Below are positions 42,388-51,964 of a stretch of DNA of 64,000 nucleotides, piece after piece. Where the stretch lies: positions 62,001 through 126,000 of the forward strand of contig CAYVYN010000002.1 in the NCBI GenBank assembly GCA_964455905.1. The letters run 5' to 3'. The notes below the pieces were generated by a model. It worked only from the letters and a program-made list of their open reading frames with translations. It was not told where the DNA came from and made no database searches. How positions within the stretch are numbered: position 1 is the stretch's first letter; every line of letters begins with the position of its first letter. The stretch comes from CAIJXB01 sp964455905 (GTDB lineage: Bacteria > Chlamydiota > Chlamydiia > Chlamydiales > Rhabdochlamydiaceae). Made by a program: the position numbers and the translations under genes.

Positions 42388-44217
42388 ATGTCCAAGCAAA
42401 GATCTGTAGTAGAAAGACAAGAAACTTTAAAAGAAGACCGATGGAACGTGGAGGCTTTGTTTACTGACTGGAATGATTGGAGAAGTGCTTTTAACCGGCT
42501 AACTAAACAAGGAGACGGTGTTTTTAAGTGGCCCGAACTTTCTCAAGGAAAAACTGATTTGACTTCCGCTAGCGACCTAAAAAAGCTTTTTGATAGTTAT
42601 ATGGATGTCGACGCAAAGTTGGATGCTTTATATACTTATGCTCACCTTAGACATGATGAAGACGTTGCTGAAAAAGAAGGTTTAGAAGGTTTCTCTTTGG
42701 CTATGGGTGCGTTTCATTCTTTTAAAGAGGAAACATCTTGGATAGATCCCGCTTTATTGCAGCTTTCTCAGGACGTTTTGGATCGATTGGTTGGTTCGGA
42801 AGAGTTAGCAGATTACAAGAATTATTTACGTAAGATTGTTCGTTTAAAACCATATACTTTAGGAGCGAATGAAGAGAAACTGTTAGCTTTTGCAGGTAAG
42901 GCTTTGGGGGCTTCTCAAAAAGCGTTTGGGGCTTTTAATAACGCTGATTTACATTTTCCTAAATGTTTGGATGAAGAGGGTAATGAGCATGATTTGACTC
43001 ATGGTGTCTATCAGCTTTATTTAAAGGGAAAGGATCGAGTTTTAAGAAAAGAGGCTTTTACAGGTCTTCACCAAACCTTTGCTCAGTATGAAAATACTTT
43101 GTGTGAGTTAATTCAAGGAGTAGTAGAGCAACATGTTTTTTATAAGAAGGCGAGGGGATACGAATCGTGCCTTGAGGCTGCTTTATATCCTCATGAGATT
43201 GATGAAAGTGTTTATCACTCTTTGATTTCTACCGTGAAAAAAAATGTTTCTGTTTTGCACGAGTATCTTGGATTGCGTAAAGAGCTTTTAGGGTATTCTG
43301 AGTTGCATCCTTATGATCTTGCTGTTTCTTTGGTGGATGAGGTTGAAATTGATTTGTCTTATGAAGATGCTGTTGCTGCTGTTATAGAATCTGTATCTCC
43401 TTTGGGAGCCGAGTATCAAGAAATTTTACGGAAAGGCCTTGAGGAAGATGGTTGGGTTGATCGTTATGAAAATAAAAGAAAGCGAAGTGGTGCTTATTCG
43501 AGTGGGTGTTATACGAGTATGCCGTATATTTTGTTGAATTATCACGGTACTTTTAATGATGCAATGACTCTTACTCATGAAGCAGGTCATAGTATGCATT
43601 CTTATTTTAGTCGAAAGAATCAAAAGTATGTGGATCACCAGTACCCGATTTTTTTAGCTGAAGTTGCTTCAACTTTTCATGAAGAGCTCCTTTTTCAACA
43701 CTTTTTGAAAAAAGCCCAAACTCCTAAAGAAAAAGCTTTTTTACTTAATCAAAAAATTGACGCTATTCGTAATACGTTTTTTAGACAAACTATGTTTGCT
43801 GAATTTGAACTTCGCTTGCATGAGTGGGTTGAGTCAGGTGTTCCTTTGACGGCAAATTTATTAAAAGAAGAGTATGAGCGGTTAAGTAAGGAGTATTTTG
43901 GAGATGCCGTCACACTAGATCCTTGCTTAGCAAATGAGTGGTCTCGTATTCCGCATTTTTATTACAATTTTTACGTCTATCAGTATGCTACAGGTATTAG
44001 CGCTGCGGACGTTTTAGCTAAGCAGGTTTTATCTGGGGATCTATTAGCCAAAGAAAGGTATTTGAATTTTATTTCATCAGGATCAATAAAAGATCCCGTA
44101 AAAACTTTGCAAGAAGCTGGGGTTGACATGCAGCAGTCTTATGTTGTGGAATCTCTTTTGCAGCATTTTAAAAATCTTGTGGGGGAATTTAAAGAACTGA
44201 TAAAAGAAAATATGTAA
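42388..44217 (+). CDS. pepF: Oligoendopeptidase F (M3 family)
   Basis: 609 residues, the usual PepF size. The zinc site is LTHEAGHSMHSYFS (HExxH, about residues 393-397) followed by the third ligand region FLAEVASTFHEELLF. The C-terminal FYVYQYATGISAAD and the N-terminal RWNVEALFTDWNDW are conserved too. It cleaves peptides of 7-17 residues in the cytoplasm. It diverges from groES, and the same pair of neighbours occurs in Chlamydia. GAGGGA precedes the ATG. Confidence 0.96.
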   Translation: MSKQRSVVERQETLKEDRWNVEALFTDWNDWRSAFNRLTKQGDGVFKWPELSQGKTDLTSASDLKKLFDSYMDVDAKLDALYTYAHLRHDEDVAEKEGLEGFSLAMGAFHSFKEETSWIDPALLQLSQDVLDRLVGSEELADYKNYLRKIVRLKPYTLGANEEKLLAFAGKALGASQKAFGAFNNADLHFPKCLDEEGNEHDLTHGVYQLYLKGKDRVLRKEAFTGLHQTFAQYENTLCELIQGVVEQHVFYKKARGYESCLEAALYPHEIDESVYHSLISTVKKNVSVLHEYLGLRKELLGYSELHPYDLAVSLVDEVEIDLSYEDAVAAVIESVSPLGAEYQEILRKGLEEDGWVDRYENKRKRSGAYSSGCYTSMPYILLNYHGTFNDAMTLTHEAGHSMHSYFSRKNQKYVDHQYPIFLAEVASTFHEELLFQHFLKKAQTPKEKAFLLNQKIDAIRNTFFRQTMFAEFELRLHEWVESGVPLTANLLKEEYERLSKEYFGDAVTLDPCLANEWSRIPHFYYNFYVYQYATGISAADVLAKQVLSGDLLAKERYLNFISSGSIKDPVKTLQEAGVDMQQSYVVESLLQHFKNLVGEFKELIKENM

Positions 44218-44315
44218 AAAAATTAAGAATGTTCTTGCTTTTAAATTTGAAAAAAAAGTATTTGAATAGGTGGATTTTTAAAAAATGTTGTTTTCAACCT
44301 GGATTAGGATTTAGA

Positions 44316-44591
44316 ATGGAAAAAATAAAGTCTTTTTTTGTTGTGGTTAATGAAAAGGGTATGCACACGAGGCCTTGCACAGAGCTTGTCAAGTGCGCTT
44401 CTTCTTTTAAGGCGCAGGTTACATTAATCTATCAAAACTTAACGGTTAATGCGAAGTCTCTTTTGGGTATTTTAATGCTAGCGGCTGCGAGGGGAGCTAA
44501 AATTAAGGTTGAGGCTGAAGGGGAAGATGCGGAGCAGGCTGTAGCTAGTATTTTGCTTCTTGCTCAAAATAAATTTTACATAAAGTATTAA
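44316..44591 (+). CDS. ptsH: Phosphocarrier protein HPr
   Basis: 91 residues from the ATG at 44316 (AGGA upstream), the normal HPr length. KGMHTRPCTELVK contains the His that accepts phosphate from enzyme I (His16-type), and VNAKSLLGILMLAA contains the regulatory Ser (Ser46-type). The usual A after HxRP is C here. The earlier in-frame codons back to 44229 lack a ribosome site. HPr passes phosphate in the PTS; Chlamydiae have a reduced PTS with regulatory roles. Confidence 0.9.
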   Translation: MEKIKSFFVVVNEKGMHTRPCTELVKCASSFKAQVTLIYQNLTVNAKSLLGILMLAAARGAKIKVEAEGEDAEQAVASILLLAQNKFYIKY

Positions 44592-44608
44592 TAGACTACC
44601 TTTATTTT

Positions 44609-45298
44609 TTAAGAGAGGACAAGTGTTTGGCCGTCTTTAAAAGCTATAATAACTCGTCCTGCTAAGTTAAAGAAAAATCCGGTTTCCACTACGCCGGGGA
44701 TTTCTTTTAAAAGTAAGTCTAGTTGTTCAGGGTTTTCTATTTGATTGGAAAAGTGAATATCAATTATGTAATTCCCGTTATCTGTGACGTAAGGTTGTTC
44801 GATCGTTTTAGTATCTTTACGAAGCTCTCCGCGCAATCCAAGTTTTTCTATTTTATGGAGTGTAATCTTATTTCCGAAAGGAATCACTTCTACAGGAAGT
44901 TTTTTGTGTCCTAGTTGGTTTGTTAGTTTGGTTTCATCTACTACGACAATCATTTCTTTACTCATAGAGGCTAGCATTTTTTCTCTTAGCAAAGCTCCGC
45001 CGCCACCTTTTATCATTCTTTTTTGCTTGTCGATTTCATCAGCTCCATCAACTGTAAGATCAATATAATTTATTTCGTTGATGTCTACTAATTGTATGCC
45101 TCCCGCAAGAGCTTGTTTGGAAGAAGTTGAGGAACTGGCTATAGCACGTATTTCTAGATTTTCTAGAGAATTTCTTTCTATTAACTTTTCAATAAAGTAA
45201 TAGGCTGTAGATCCTGTTCCTAGTCCTACGATCATTTTTTTTTCTACAAAGCTTGCGGCTAAATATCCAGCTGCTTTTTTGCTCTCTTCAATATTCAT
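44609..45298 (-). CDS. rpiA: Ribose-5-phosphate isomerase A
   Basis: 229 residues from the ATG at 45298, chosen over an ATG nine codons upstream because AAGGAGAACCT lies just before it. Motifs: GLGTGSTAYYFIEKL (phosphate loop), ASSSTSSKQA, DLTVDGADEID and KGGGGALLREKML, VVDETKL; these include the catalytic glutamate and lysine. It interconverts ribose-5-phosphate and ribulose-5-phosphate. Convergent with the HPr gene. Confidence 0.97.
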   Translation of the reverse strand: MNIEESKKAAGYLAASFVEKKMIVGLGTGSTAYYFIEKLIERNSLENLEIRAIASSSTSSKQALAGGIQLVDINEINYIDLTVDGADEIDKQKRMIKGGGGALLREKMLASMSKEMIVVVDETKLTNQLGHKKLPVEVIPFGNKITLHKIEKLGLRGELRKDTKTIEQPYVTDNGNYIIDIHFSNQIENPEQLDLLLKEIPGVVETGFFFNLAGRVIIAFKDGQTLVLS

Positions 45299-45450
45299 AG
45301 GTTCTCCTTGGTTATAGCGAATCATAACAAAAATGAATTTAAAAAAAAGAGTAAAAGATAAATTATGATATTGAAGATAAATCTTGAGTGATATTAAGAT
45401 GGACTCACGGAAAGATAATTGTTTAAAAATTATTAAGAAAGGGTGTTTTT

Positions 45451-45825
45451 ATGGTGCGAATTCATGACAGCAAAATAGTTGAAGAAAGCGAGAAGACCCG
45501 AAAAGCTAGAGAGAAGTTAAAGAAAAAACTCGATCTTCTAGAAAGAAAAATCACCCCGCAAGCATTGCGTGAAAAAGTTATAGAAATTCATCGATGGATT
45601 GCGTTACATGTTCATGAAAGAGTTGTATTACAAACAAAACAGATTGCTTTGTTTGATGAAAACCAAAATACTGCTGAAGTAAGTCGTAAAATTATGTTGA
45701 TTGCAGATCAGATAAGCAAAGATGTAGATTTGGAATTTAAAAAGTCTTTGAAAGAAGATTCTTCTATTATTCTTAAAAAGTTAGTGCAGTCGGCTGAATC
45801 AAAGAATCTCTCTTCAGGTTATTGA
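45451..45825 (+). CDS. Small helical protein of unknown function
   Basis: 124 residues, highly charged and helical with a coiled-coil start (TRKAREKLKKKLDLLERK). No signal, membrane segment or known motif. GAAAGGG upstream of the ATG supports translation. It is monocistronic between rpiA and tyrS. Confidence 0.6.
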   Translation: MVRIHDSKIVEESEKTRKAREKLKKKLDLLERKITPQALREKVIEIHRWIALHVHERVVLQTKQIALFDENQNTAEVSRKIMLIADQISKDVDLEFKKSLKEDSSIILKKLVQSAESKNLSSGY

Positions 45826-46140
45826 TCGAAAAGAAGGTATTCTGTAGTATCTTCCTTGGGTTTTAAGGTTCTGTCAATTGTTTCTTCTTTTTAAAGAGGA
45901 AAAGCTTGAAATATATCTTGAGCTGGCACCTAAAAGCTAATGTATTACGAGACTAGATTGTAACGTCTGTCTTTAGAGCTTACTTTATTCTCAAGATTGG
46001 AAAGTTGAAGAGGACTTGTGAAAAGTCAAGCCATCAAGGTTTGGTTTGCTAAAGTGAGACCTTTTGCAATTAGTTTATTTTATTAACGTTAATAGGGAGC
46101 GGCGCTCCGATTTTCCTTTTAGGTAGGATGTTTTCGCGCT
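45826..46140. other. Intergenic region upstream of tyrS
   Basis: 315 bases without a gene. It contains a perfect 14-bp palindrome TATTAACGTTAATA (46081-46094) followed by a short GGAGC/GCTCC hairpin (46096-46108). Both lie 35-60 bases before the tyrS start and could be regulatory. Confidence 0.5.
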
Positions 46141-47442
46141 GTGAAAGAAATGAAGGATTTACTGAGTTGTTTAAGGGAAAGAGGTCTTCTTGATTCTATT
46201 GCAGGAGACGAGTTAGAGTCTCGCTTGAAGGCTCCTTTAAAAGTGTATTTGGGATTTGATCCTACAGCAGATAGTCTTCATTTAGGTAATTTTATGGGGA
46301 TGGTCGTTCTTTCTTGGTTTCAACGTTTTGGTCACACTCCAATAGTTCTTTTGGGTGGGGCAACGGGTAGGATTGGAGATCCTTCAGGCAAAAGTAAGGA
46401 AAGACCTTTGCTAGATGAAAAAGTAATTCAGACTAATATTGCGTCTATAAGAAAAAACTTTGATAGAGTTTTTGATTTTTCTGGCTCCCTTCCTCAGCCT
46501 GTTTTTGTGAATAATGATGATTGGTTTTCTCAGTTTTCTTTTATTGATTTTTTGCGTGATGTAGGTAAGCATTTTCGTATTGGTTCTATGCTTGCTAAGG
46601 AAAGCGTTCGTTCTCGTGTTGACTCTGAAGAGGGGATGAGTTTTACAGAATTTAGTTATCAATTACTTCAGTCTTATGATTTTTATCATCTTTTTAAGAC
46701 GGAAAATGTTTGTTTGCAGATAGGCGGCAGTGATCAGTGGGGAAATATTACCGCTGGGACTGATTTTGTGAGAAAGGTGTGTGGTTCTTCTGTTTATGGG
46801 CTTACCTTTCCTCTTCTTACTAGAAGCGACGGGAAGAAGTTTGGAAAAAGTGAGGAGGGTGCTGTATGGCTTTCGTCAGATAAATTGTCTCCTTATCAGT
46901 TTTATCAGTATTTAATCGGTGTTCCAGACGCAGATGTGATTTCTTTGATGAAGAAGCTTACTTTTATGGAAATGGAAGAGATTTGTTTGTTAGAGAAGCA
47001 GATGACTCTTTCTGATTATGTTCCAAATACGGCACAAAAAAAGCTAGCTGAAGAGTTAACTCGATTTTTGCATGGAGAGGAAGGCTTGCAAAAGGCTTTA
47101 AGGGTCACAAGTGGAGTTGCTCCTGGTGCTGTTACTACATTTTCAGCCGAGGTAATAGAGGAAATAGCAGAAGATATGCCGAGTATTGAGATGGAAGCGG
47201 CAGACGTTTTAGGTTGCAAATTTGTTGAAGTTGCTGTGAAAAGTGGGCTTTTGTCTAGTAAGGGGGAGGCTTCTCGTCTTATTCAAAATCAGGGAGCTTA
47301 CTTAAATCAAGAAAAAGTATTGGATGTAGGTAGAGTTTTTTTATCTTCTGATGTTATTGGTGGCCGTTTTATAGTTTTGGGATCTGGGAAAAAGAAAAAA
47401 ATCTTAATAAGATTAAAAAATTACTTGATTGAAAATCAGTAG
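46141..47442 (+). CDS. tyrS: Tyrosyl-tRNA synthetase
   Basis: 433 residues. Class I motifs: GFDPTADSLHLGNFMGM (HIGH-like, about 39-50), GGATGRIGDPSGK, GGSDQWGN (tyrosine-binding), and KFGKSEEGAVWL (KMSKS-like, about 233-237). The C-terminus is an S4 RNA-binding domain (SRLIQNQGAYLNQEKV). Start is GTG at 46141 or ATG at 46150; neither has an ideal ribosome site, so the first residues are uncertain. It charges tRNA-Tyr. Confidence 0.96.
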   Translation: MKEMKDLLSCLRERGLLDSIAGDELESRLKAPLKVYLGFDPTADSLHLGNFMGMVVLSWFQRFGHTPIVLLGGATGRIGDPSGKSKERPLLDEKVIQTNIASIRKNFDRVFDFSGSLPQPVFVNNDDWFSQFSFIDFLRDVGKHFRIGSMLAKESVRSRVDSEEGMSFTEFSYQLLQSYDFYHLFKTENVCLQIGGSDQWGNITAGTDFVRKVCGSSVYGLTFPLLTRSDGKKFGKSEEGAVWLSSDKLSPYQFYQYLIGVPDADVISLMKKLTFMEMEEICLLEKQMTLSDYVPNTAQKKLAEELTRFLHGEEGLQKALRVTSGVAPGAVTTFSAEVIEEIAEDMPSIEMEAADVLGCKFVEVAVKSGLLSSKGEASRLIQNQGAYLNQEKVLDVGRVFLSSDVIGGRFIVLGSGKKKKILIRLKNYLIENQ

Positions 47443-47526
47443 GGTACAACAATTGGCCATAGAAGAACTTTTTATCTAAGTGGGTTGTTTAGATAAAAGT
47501 TTCTAGTGTAGAACAAGGAATGGTAT

Positions 47527-47820
47527 ATGGGAACTTTTACAAAAAAAGAGTTGGTTCAGTGTATTGCTGAGCATAAGAAATTCCACCCTAATGATGTTAG
47601 GGAAGTTGTCCAATTTTTTTTAGATTCGATTACTGATTGTTTGGTGAAGGGCGATAGGATAGAGTTTCGAGATTTTGGTGTTTTTGAAATCGTAGAAAGG
47701 AAACAGAAAATAGGTAGAAATCCTAAAAATGCTTCTGTATCCATCGTGATTCCAGCTCGAAAGGTGGTTAAGTTCACTCCAGGCAAAAAAATGAGGGAAT
47801 TAATAGAAGTTTCTACTTAG
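47527..47820 (+). CDS. HU/IHF-family DNA-binding protein
   Basis: 97 residues with the whole family layout: TKKELVQCIAEHK helices, IEFRDFGVFEIVERKQKIGRNPKNA (DNA-binding arm base, G-F-x-x-F and RNP), KVVKFTPGKKMREL. It bends and compacts DNA as a dimer. In Chlamydia an HU-like gene also lies near accA and the MsbA-like gene, as here. Confidence 0.93.
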   Translation: MGTFTKKELVQCIAEHKKFHPNDVREVVQFFLDSITDCLVKGDRIEFRDFGVFEIVERKQKIGRNPKNASVSIVIPARKVVKFTPGKKMRELIEVST

Positions 47821-47974
47821 ATTTTTTTTAGAATCGGCTGTTTTTTTCTTCAATGGAAATTATTTTTATTTTTATTTATTTATTGAGAATACTGGTTATT
47901 ACTTGAAAATATAATCAGTATTGTATATAATTAATGTTTGTTTCTATTGATTTAAATTGGAATGGGGGATTAGA

Positions 47975-48976
47975 TTGTCGATTCTAAAGATATTATTTAT
48001 TAGTGCTGTTTTGCTTTTTTGTGGCATAGGGTTTGCAGCTTTCCTGAAAAAGGATCCCTCTAAGAATAAAGCGGTTGCGGAATTGGCTTCACAATCAGGC
48101 TCTTCTGAGAAAAGGTTTGCTCCAAAGCCTCCAGTTATAGAGGATCGTGTTCTTAAAGAGAAGCTTGAAGTTAAAAGTGTTTCTGAAAGCGATTTTCCAA
48201 ATATAGATAGAGTTTTTCAGTTATTTACTACAGGCAGTTCCAAACTACCTATAGTTGAAACAGTCGAATATAGCAGCTCAGTTTCTTGGTTAAAGGGACG
48301 TCCTGCTTGGGTCTCTGATTATGCAATGCAGTACAGTACCTCCAAGCATTTCATAGCTAGAAGTTTAAATAATTCACTAGATTATTTTTCTCAAAAAGTT
48401 TCTTTGGGAAGCAAGTTTAATGTCTTTAAAAAAGATCGAAAAATTGAATTTCATCTTTTAATCGATGTAAGCCTTTGTAAGATGGCTTTTTATTACTTGG
48501 ACTTAGATACCCACGAAAGAATTTTACTTAAAGTATACAAGGTTGGGCTAGGAAGAGTTGATCCTCTCAAGCCATCTGGAACGTTAACTCCTTTAGGGTG
48601 TTATCAATTGGGTGATAGGGTTTCTATCTATACTCCTGGTATCATGGGATTTTTTCATGATCAAAAAACAGAAATGATTCGAGTTTTTGGATCTAGATGG
48701 ATTCCTTTTGGTGAAGAGATTGAGGGATGTACAGAACCCTCAAGAGGCTATGGTCTTCATGGAGCTCCTTGGGTTGTTGGCTCTAATGGCGGCGACTTGG
48801 TGGAAAATAGGTCGTGTATAGGTAGGTATGAAAGCGATGGTTGTGTTCGTCTTCTTAAAGAAGACATGGAAGAAATTTACGCCATTGTAATTACTAAACC
48901 GACATTTGTTCATATTGCTAAAAATTTTCAGGATATCACGCTTCCAGGTGTTGAAGTCGCAGCACCGTCGCGTTAA
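47975..48976 (+). CDS. L,D-transpeptidase (YkuD domain), membrane-anchored
   Basis: About 333 residues. A TTG at 47975 with GGGGG 6 bases before it is the likely start. Residues 1-22 form a membrane anchor (ILFISAVLLFCGIGFAAFL). The YkuD domain begins near residue 160 (HLLIDVSLCKMAFYYL) and ends with the catalytic GLHGAPW (about 261-267) and YESDGCVRLL (Cys about 289). These enzymes make or exchange 3-3 peptidoglycan cross-links or attach proteins to peptidoglycan. Between them a region unlike others (about 23-160) may recognise cell wall. It lies between the HU-like gene and accA. Confidence 0.85.
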   Translation: MSILKILFISAVLLFCGIGFAAFLKKDPSKNKAVAELASQSGSSEKRFAPKPPVIEDRVLKEKLEVKSVSESDFPNIDRVFQLFTTGSSKLPIVETVEYSSSVSWLKGRPAWVSDYAMQYSTSKHFIARSLNNSLDYFSQKVSLGSKFNVFKKDRKIEFHLLIDVSLCKMAFYYLDLDTHERILLKVYKVGLGRVDPLKPSGTLTPLGCYQLGDRVSIYTPGIMGFFHDQKTEMIRVFGSRWIPFGEEIEGCTEPSRGYGLHGAPWVVGSNGGDLVENRSCIGRYESDGCVRLLKEDMEEIYAIVITKPTFVHIAKNFQDITLPGVEVAAPSR

Positions 48977-48993
48977 AGAGGGAGGTAAAGGAT

Positions 48994-49959
48994 ATGTTAG
49001 CTCACGAGAAAGAAATTATAGAATATCAGAAGACTTTGAAACAATTAAAAGAGCAGAATGAAACCAGCTCAATGTGGTCTGACCATGAAATTACCCAGTT
49101 TGAAACGAAGTTGGACGAGTTAAAAGACAAGGTCTATTCACAATTAACTCCATGGGATAGAGTATCTATTGCAAGACATCCAGAAAGGCCTAAGTCGTTA
49201 GATTATATTCGCAATATTTGCGACGATTTTGTTGAAATTTACGGAGATCGATTATTTGCAGATGATAAAGCTATTATTGCTGGGTTTGCTCGAATTGATG
49301 GCGTTAAATTTTTAGTTGTTGCCCAGGAAAAAGGATTTGATACCCAGTCTAGATTGAAAAGAAATTTTGGAATGCCTCATCCTGAAGGCTATCGTAAGGC
49401 AATGCGTTGTATGAGATTGGCTGCAAAGTTCAATCTTCCTGTTCTTTCCTTGGTGGATACTCCTGGAGCATATCCTGGACTTGCTGCTGAAGAACGAGGT
49501 CAAGCTGGAGCAATTGCGCAAAATCTTTTTGAAATGGCGCGTCTTCCAACACCTGTTATTGTTTTATTGATTGGAGAAGGTGGATCTGGTGGGGCTATAG
49601 GAATGGGAGTGGGGGATGCTATAGGAATGCTTGAGCATGCGTATTATTCTGTTATTTCTCCAGAAGGCTGCGCTTCTATTTTATGGAAGGACACAAAAAA
49701 AAATCAACAGGCAGCTTCTTCTTTGCAAATGCATGTTGAAAAGCTTGTTGAATTTGGCGTTGTAGATGAAATGATACCAGAGCCTCTTGGTGGAGCTCAT
49801 CAGGATCCCTCTGTTGTTTATAAAGGAGCTAAATTCTTTATAAAAAAAGAGTGGGATCGCATAAAAAGTTTATCCATAGATTCTTTATTAGAGCAACGCT
49901 ATCAAAAATTTAGAAAGCTAGGAAAGTTTCTTGAGTCGGATTATTTGGATTCGGAATAA
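48994..49959 (+). CDS. accA: Acetyl-CoA carboxylase carboxyltransferase subunit alpha
   Basis: 321 residues. Recognisable by PWDRVSIARHPERPKSLDYI, DRLFADDKAIIAGFARIDG, RNFGMPHPEGYRKAMR, DTPGAYPGLAAEERGQ and GEGGSGGAIGMGVGDAI. With AccD it transfers carboxyl from biotin to acetyl-CoA to make malonyl-CoA for fatty acids. The ribosome site is GGAGGTAAAGG. It follows the L,D-transpeptidase by 17 bases and precedes the exporter closely, so the three are probably one operon. Confidence 0.98.
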   Translation: MLAHEKEIIEYQKTLKQLKEQNETSSMWSDHEITQFETKLDELKDKVYSQLTPWDRVSIARHPERPKSLDYIRNICDDFVEIYGDRLFADDKAIIAGFARIDGVKFLVVAQEKGFDTQSRLKRNFGMPHPEGYRKAMRCMRLAAKFNLPVLSLVDTPGAYPGLAAEERGQAGAIAQNLFEMARLPTPVIVLLIGEGGSGGAIGMGVGDAIGMLEHAYYSVISPEGCASILWKDTKKNQQAASSLQMHVEKLVEFGVVDEMIPEPLGGAHQDPSVVYKGAKFFIKKEWDRIKSLSIDSLLEQRYQKFRKLGKFLESDYLDSE

Positions 49960-49977
49960 TTAATATTTGGATTGTTG

Positions 49978-51909
49978 ATGCGATTACTTTTGCAGGCTGC
50001 CTTAAGAGCAAGGCAGCATTTGGTTCTTATTTTTGTCACGTTTTTTACCCTTATTTTTTTGACTATTGCAAGTCAAATGGAAATGTTTTCCTTAGGAGTT
50101 TTGACGAATAATGGAGCAGATTTTTTTACTCTTTTTCCCGTCGAAGAAGGGGAACTTCAGGGAGTTTCTATATCTCAGGTCGAAAAGAGCTGGCCTCTTA
50201 TAGAGGAAAAAGGTTCTTCTTTGGTTACACGGCAATCAGCTTCAGCTTATATAGCTTCTAAAAGTGCAACGGGATCAACCAATCCTTTAAATTGGATGCT
50301 GGCCAAGATTAAAGAAAAAGCTTGGTTTTCTAGTAGTTTAACTGCGATGGTTTGTTTGCTTTTATTTGTTTCCATTTTTAAGGCTGTATGGCTTTTTGCT
50401 AGTCGTTATAGTACACAGCTTTTAGCTATAAGAGTAAGTCGAGACCTAAGGCTACAGTACTTTGCTCATATACAATCGTTGCCGATGACTTTTTATCAAA
50501 AATATAACATAGGAAGTCTTTCGACCCGTGTTGTTGGAGACGCTACGCAGATAGCAATATCCATTAATTCTTGGATTACGAATTATTTGCAAACACCATT
50601 TACAGTAGCGACAAGTTTGTCTTTTTGTTTTTACATATCTTGGCAGCTTTCTTTGGTTATTTTTGTGGGAATTCCTCTTTTAGTCTTTCCTATTATGTTT
50701 TTAACTAGAAGGGTAAAGAGGGTTTCAAGACAGCTCCAATCAAATCAGGAAAAATTTGCGTCTGTTTTACAGGATTTTTTAGCTGGAATTCAAACAGTTA
50801 AGATTTTCTCTATGGAAGCATTTTCTTTTAAAAAGTATAAAGAACAAAATGATAGGATGGCTCACTTAGAAAGTAAAACAGCTAAATATGGTCTTTTAGC
50901 TCGACCCATTTTACATGCTGTAACAACTCTTTGTCTTGCTGTGATTGTTCTTTTTGGCCTTTACGTTCTCCAAATGAGCGTTGCTCAGCTACTTGTCTTC
51001 TGTGGTATTTTACACCTTGTTTATGAACCCATCAAAAAATTCGCGGATGAAAATAGTAATGTGCAAAAAGGTGTTGTAGCTGCAGAGAGAATGTTTGAAG
51101 TATTGCATTTAAGACCTGACATTGAGGACTCTAAAGAAGCAGTTGATTTAAAGGAGTTTAAAGATTCTATTGAATTTGATGGCGTTTGGTTTCGCTATAA
51201 AGATCAGTGGGTTTTAAAAAATGTTAGTTTTACAGTGAAAAAAGGGGAAACAGTAGCTTTTGTGGGTCCCACAGGCTCAGGTAAGTCGACATTAGCCCAA
51301 CTTATTCCAAGACTCTATGAGGTGGAAAAGGGAGAAATTCGTATTGATGGTAAACCGATACGGTTATACAAACAGAAGTCCCTTAGAGAGTTAATTGCTT
51401 TTGTTTCGCAACGCCCTTTTCTTTTTTTAGATACAATTGCAGAAAATGTCAGCGCTGGAAAAAAAGTTTCTAGAAAGCAAATAGAAGCAGCTTGTCAAAA
51501 AGCGCATGCAGAGGAATTTATTGTAAGATTACCTGAAAAATATGATACCCATCTTATAGACGCTGGACAAAATCTTTCTGGTGGTCAGCAGCAAAGACTA
51601 GCTATTGCAAGAGCTCTTCTTTGTGAGGCTCCAATTCTGATCATGGATGAAGCTACATCTGCCTTAGATGTTTTAAGTGAAAATCATATTAAAAAGGCGA
51701 TTATCTCTCTACAGGGCAAAGTGACGCAAATTTTGATAGCTCACAGGCTCTCTACGATAGAACATGCCGATAAAATTATTTACATAGAAAAGGGTGAAAA
51801 GATTGCCGAAGGAACAAAAGATGAGCTTCTTGTTTCCTGCCCGCCATTTAAAGCTATGTGGGAAATGTTATATAATGTTGAATTACATGAAGAAAAAATT
51901 TCTGTGTGA
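49978..51909 (+). CDS. MsbA-like ABC exporter (ATP-binding and permease)
   Basis: 643 residues from the ATG at 49978 (TTG codons at 49972 and 49975 are less likely). Residues 1-340 form the transmembrane part with a periplasmic insert between the first two helices. The ATPase part has GPTGSGKSTLAQL (Walker A, about 431), the Q-loop FVSQRPF, LSGGQQQRLAIARAL (about 532), ILIMDEATSALD (Walker B) and the H-loop AHRLST. It fits lipid/LPS flippases such as MsbA; the transported molecule is not shown by sequence. Confidence 0.93.
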   Translation: MRLLLQAALRARQHLVLIFVTFFTLIFLTIASQMEMFSLGVLTNNGADFFTLFPVEEGELQGVSISQVEKSWPLIEEKGSSLVTRQSASAYIASKSATGSTNPLNWMLAKIKEKAWFSSSLTAMVCLLLFVSIFKAVWLFASRYSTQLLAIRVSRDLRLQYFAHIQSLPMTFYQKYNIGSLSTRVVGDATQIAISINSWITNYLQTPFTVATSLSFCFYISWQLSLVIFVGIPLLVFPIMFLTRRVKRVSRQLQSNQEKFASVLQDFLAGIQTVKIFSMEAFSFKKYKEQNDRMAHLESKTAKYGLLARPILHAVTTLCLAVIVLFGLYVLQMSVAQLLVFCGILHLVYEPIKKFADENSNVQKGVVAAERMFEVLHLRPDIEDSKEAVDLKEFKDSIEFDGVWFRYKDQWVLKNVSFTVKKGETVAFVGPTGSGKSTLAQLIPRLYEVEKGEIRIDGKPIRLYKQKSLRELIAFVSQRPFLFLDTIAENVSAGKKVSRKQIEAACQKAHAEEFIVRLPEKYDTHLIDAGQNLSGGQQQRLAIARALLCEAPILIMDEATSALDVLSENHIKKAIISLQGKVTQILIAHRLSTIEHADKIIYIEKGEKIAEGTKDELLVSCPPFKAMWEMLYNVELHEEKISV

Positions 51910-51964
51910 TTTTACAAAAAGTTTTGCTAGGATGGCAGCTTAGTCAAAATTTAGGAGAGTACGT

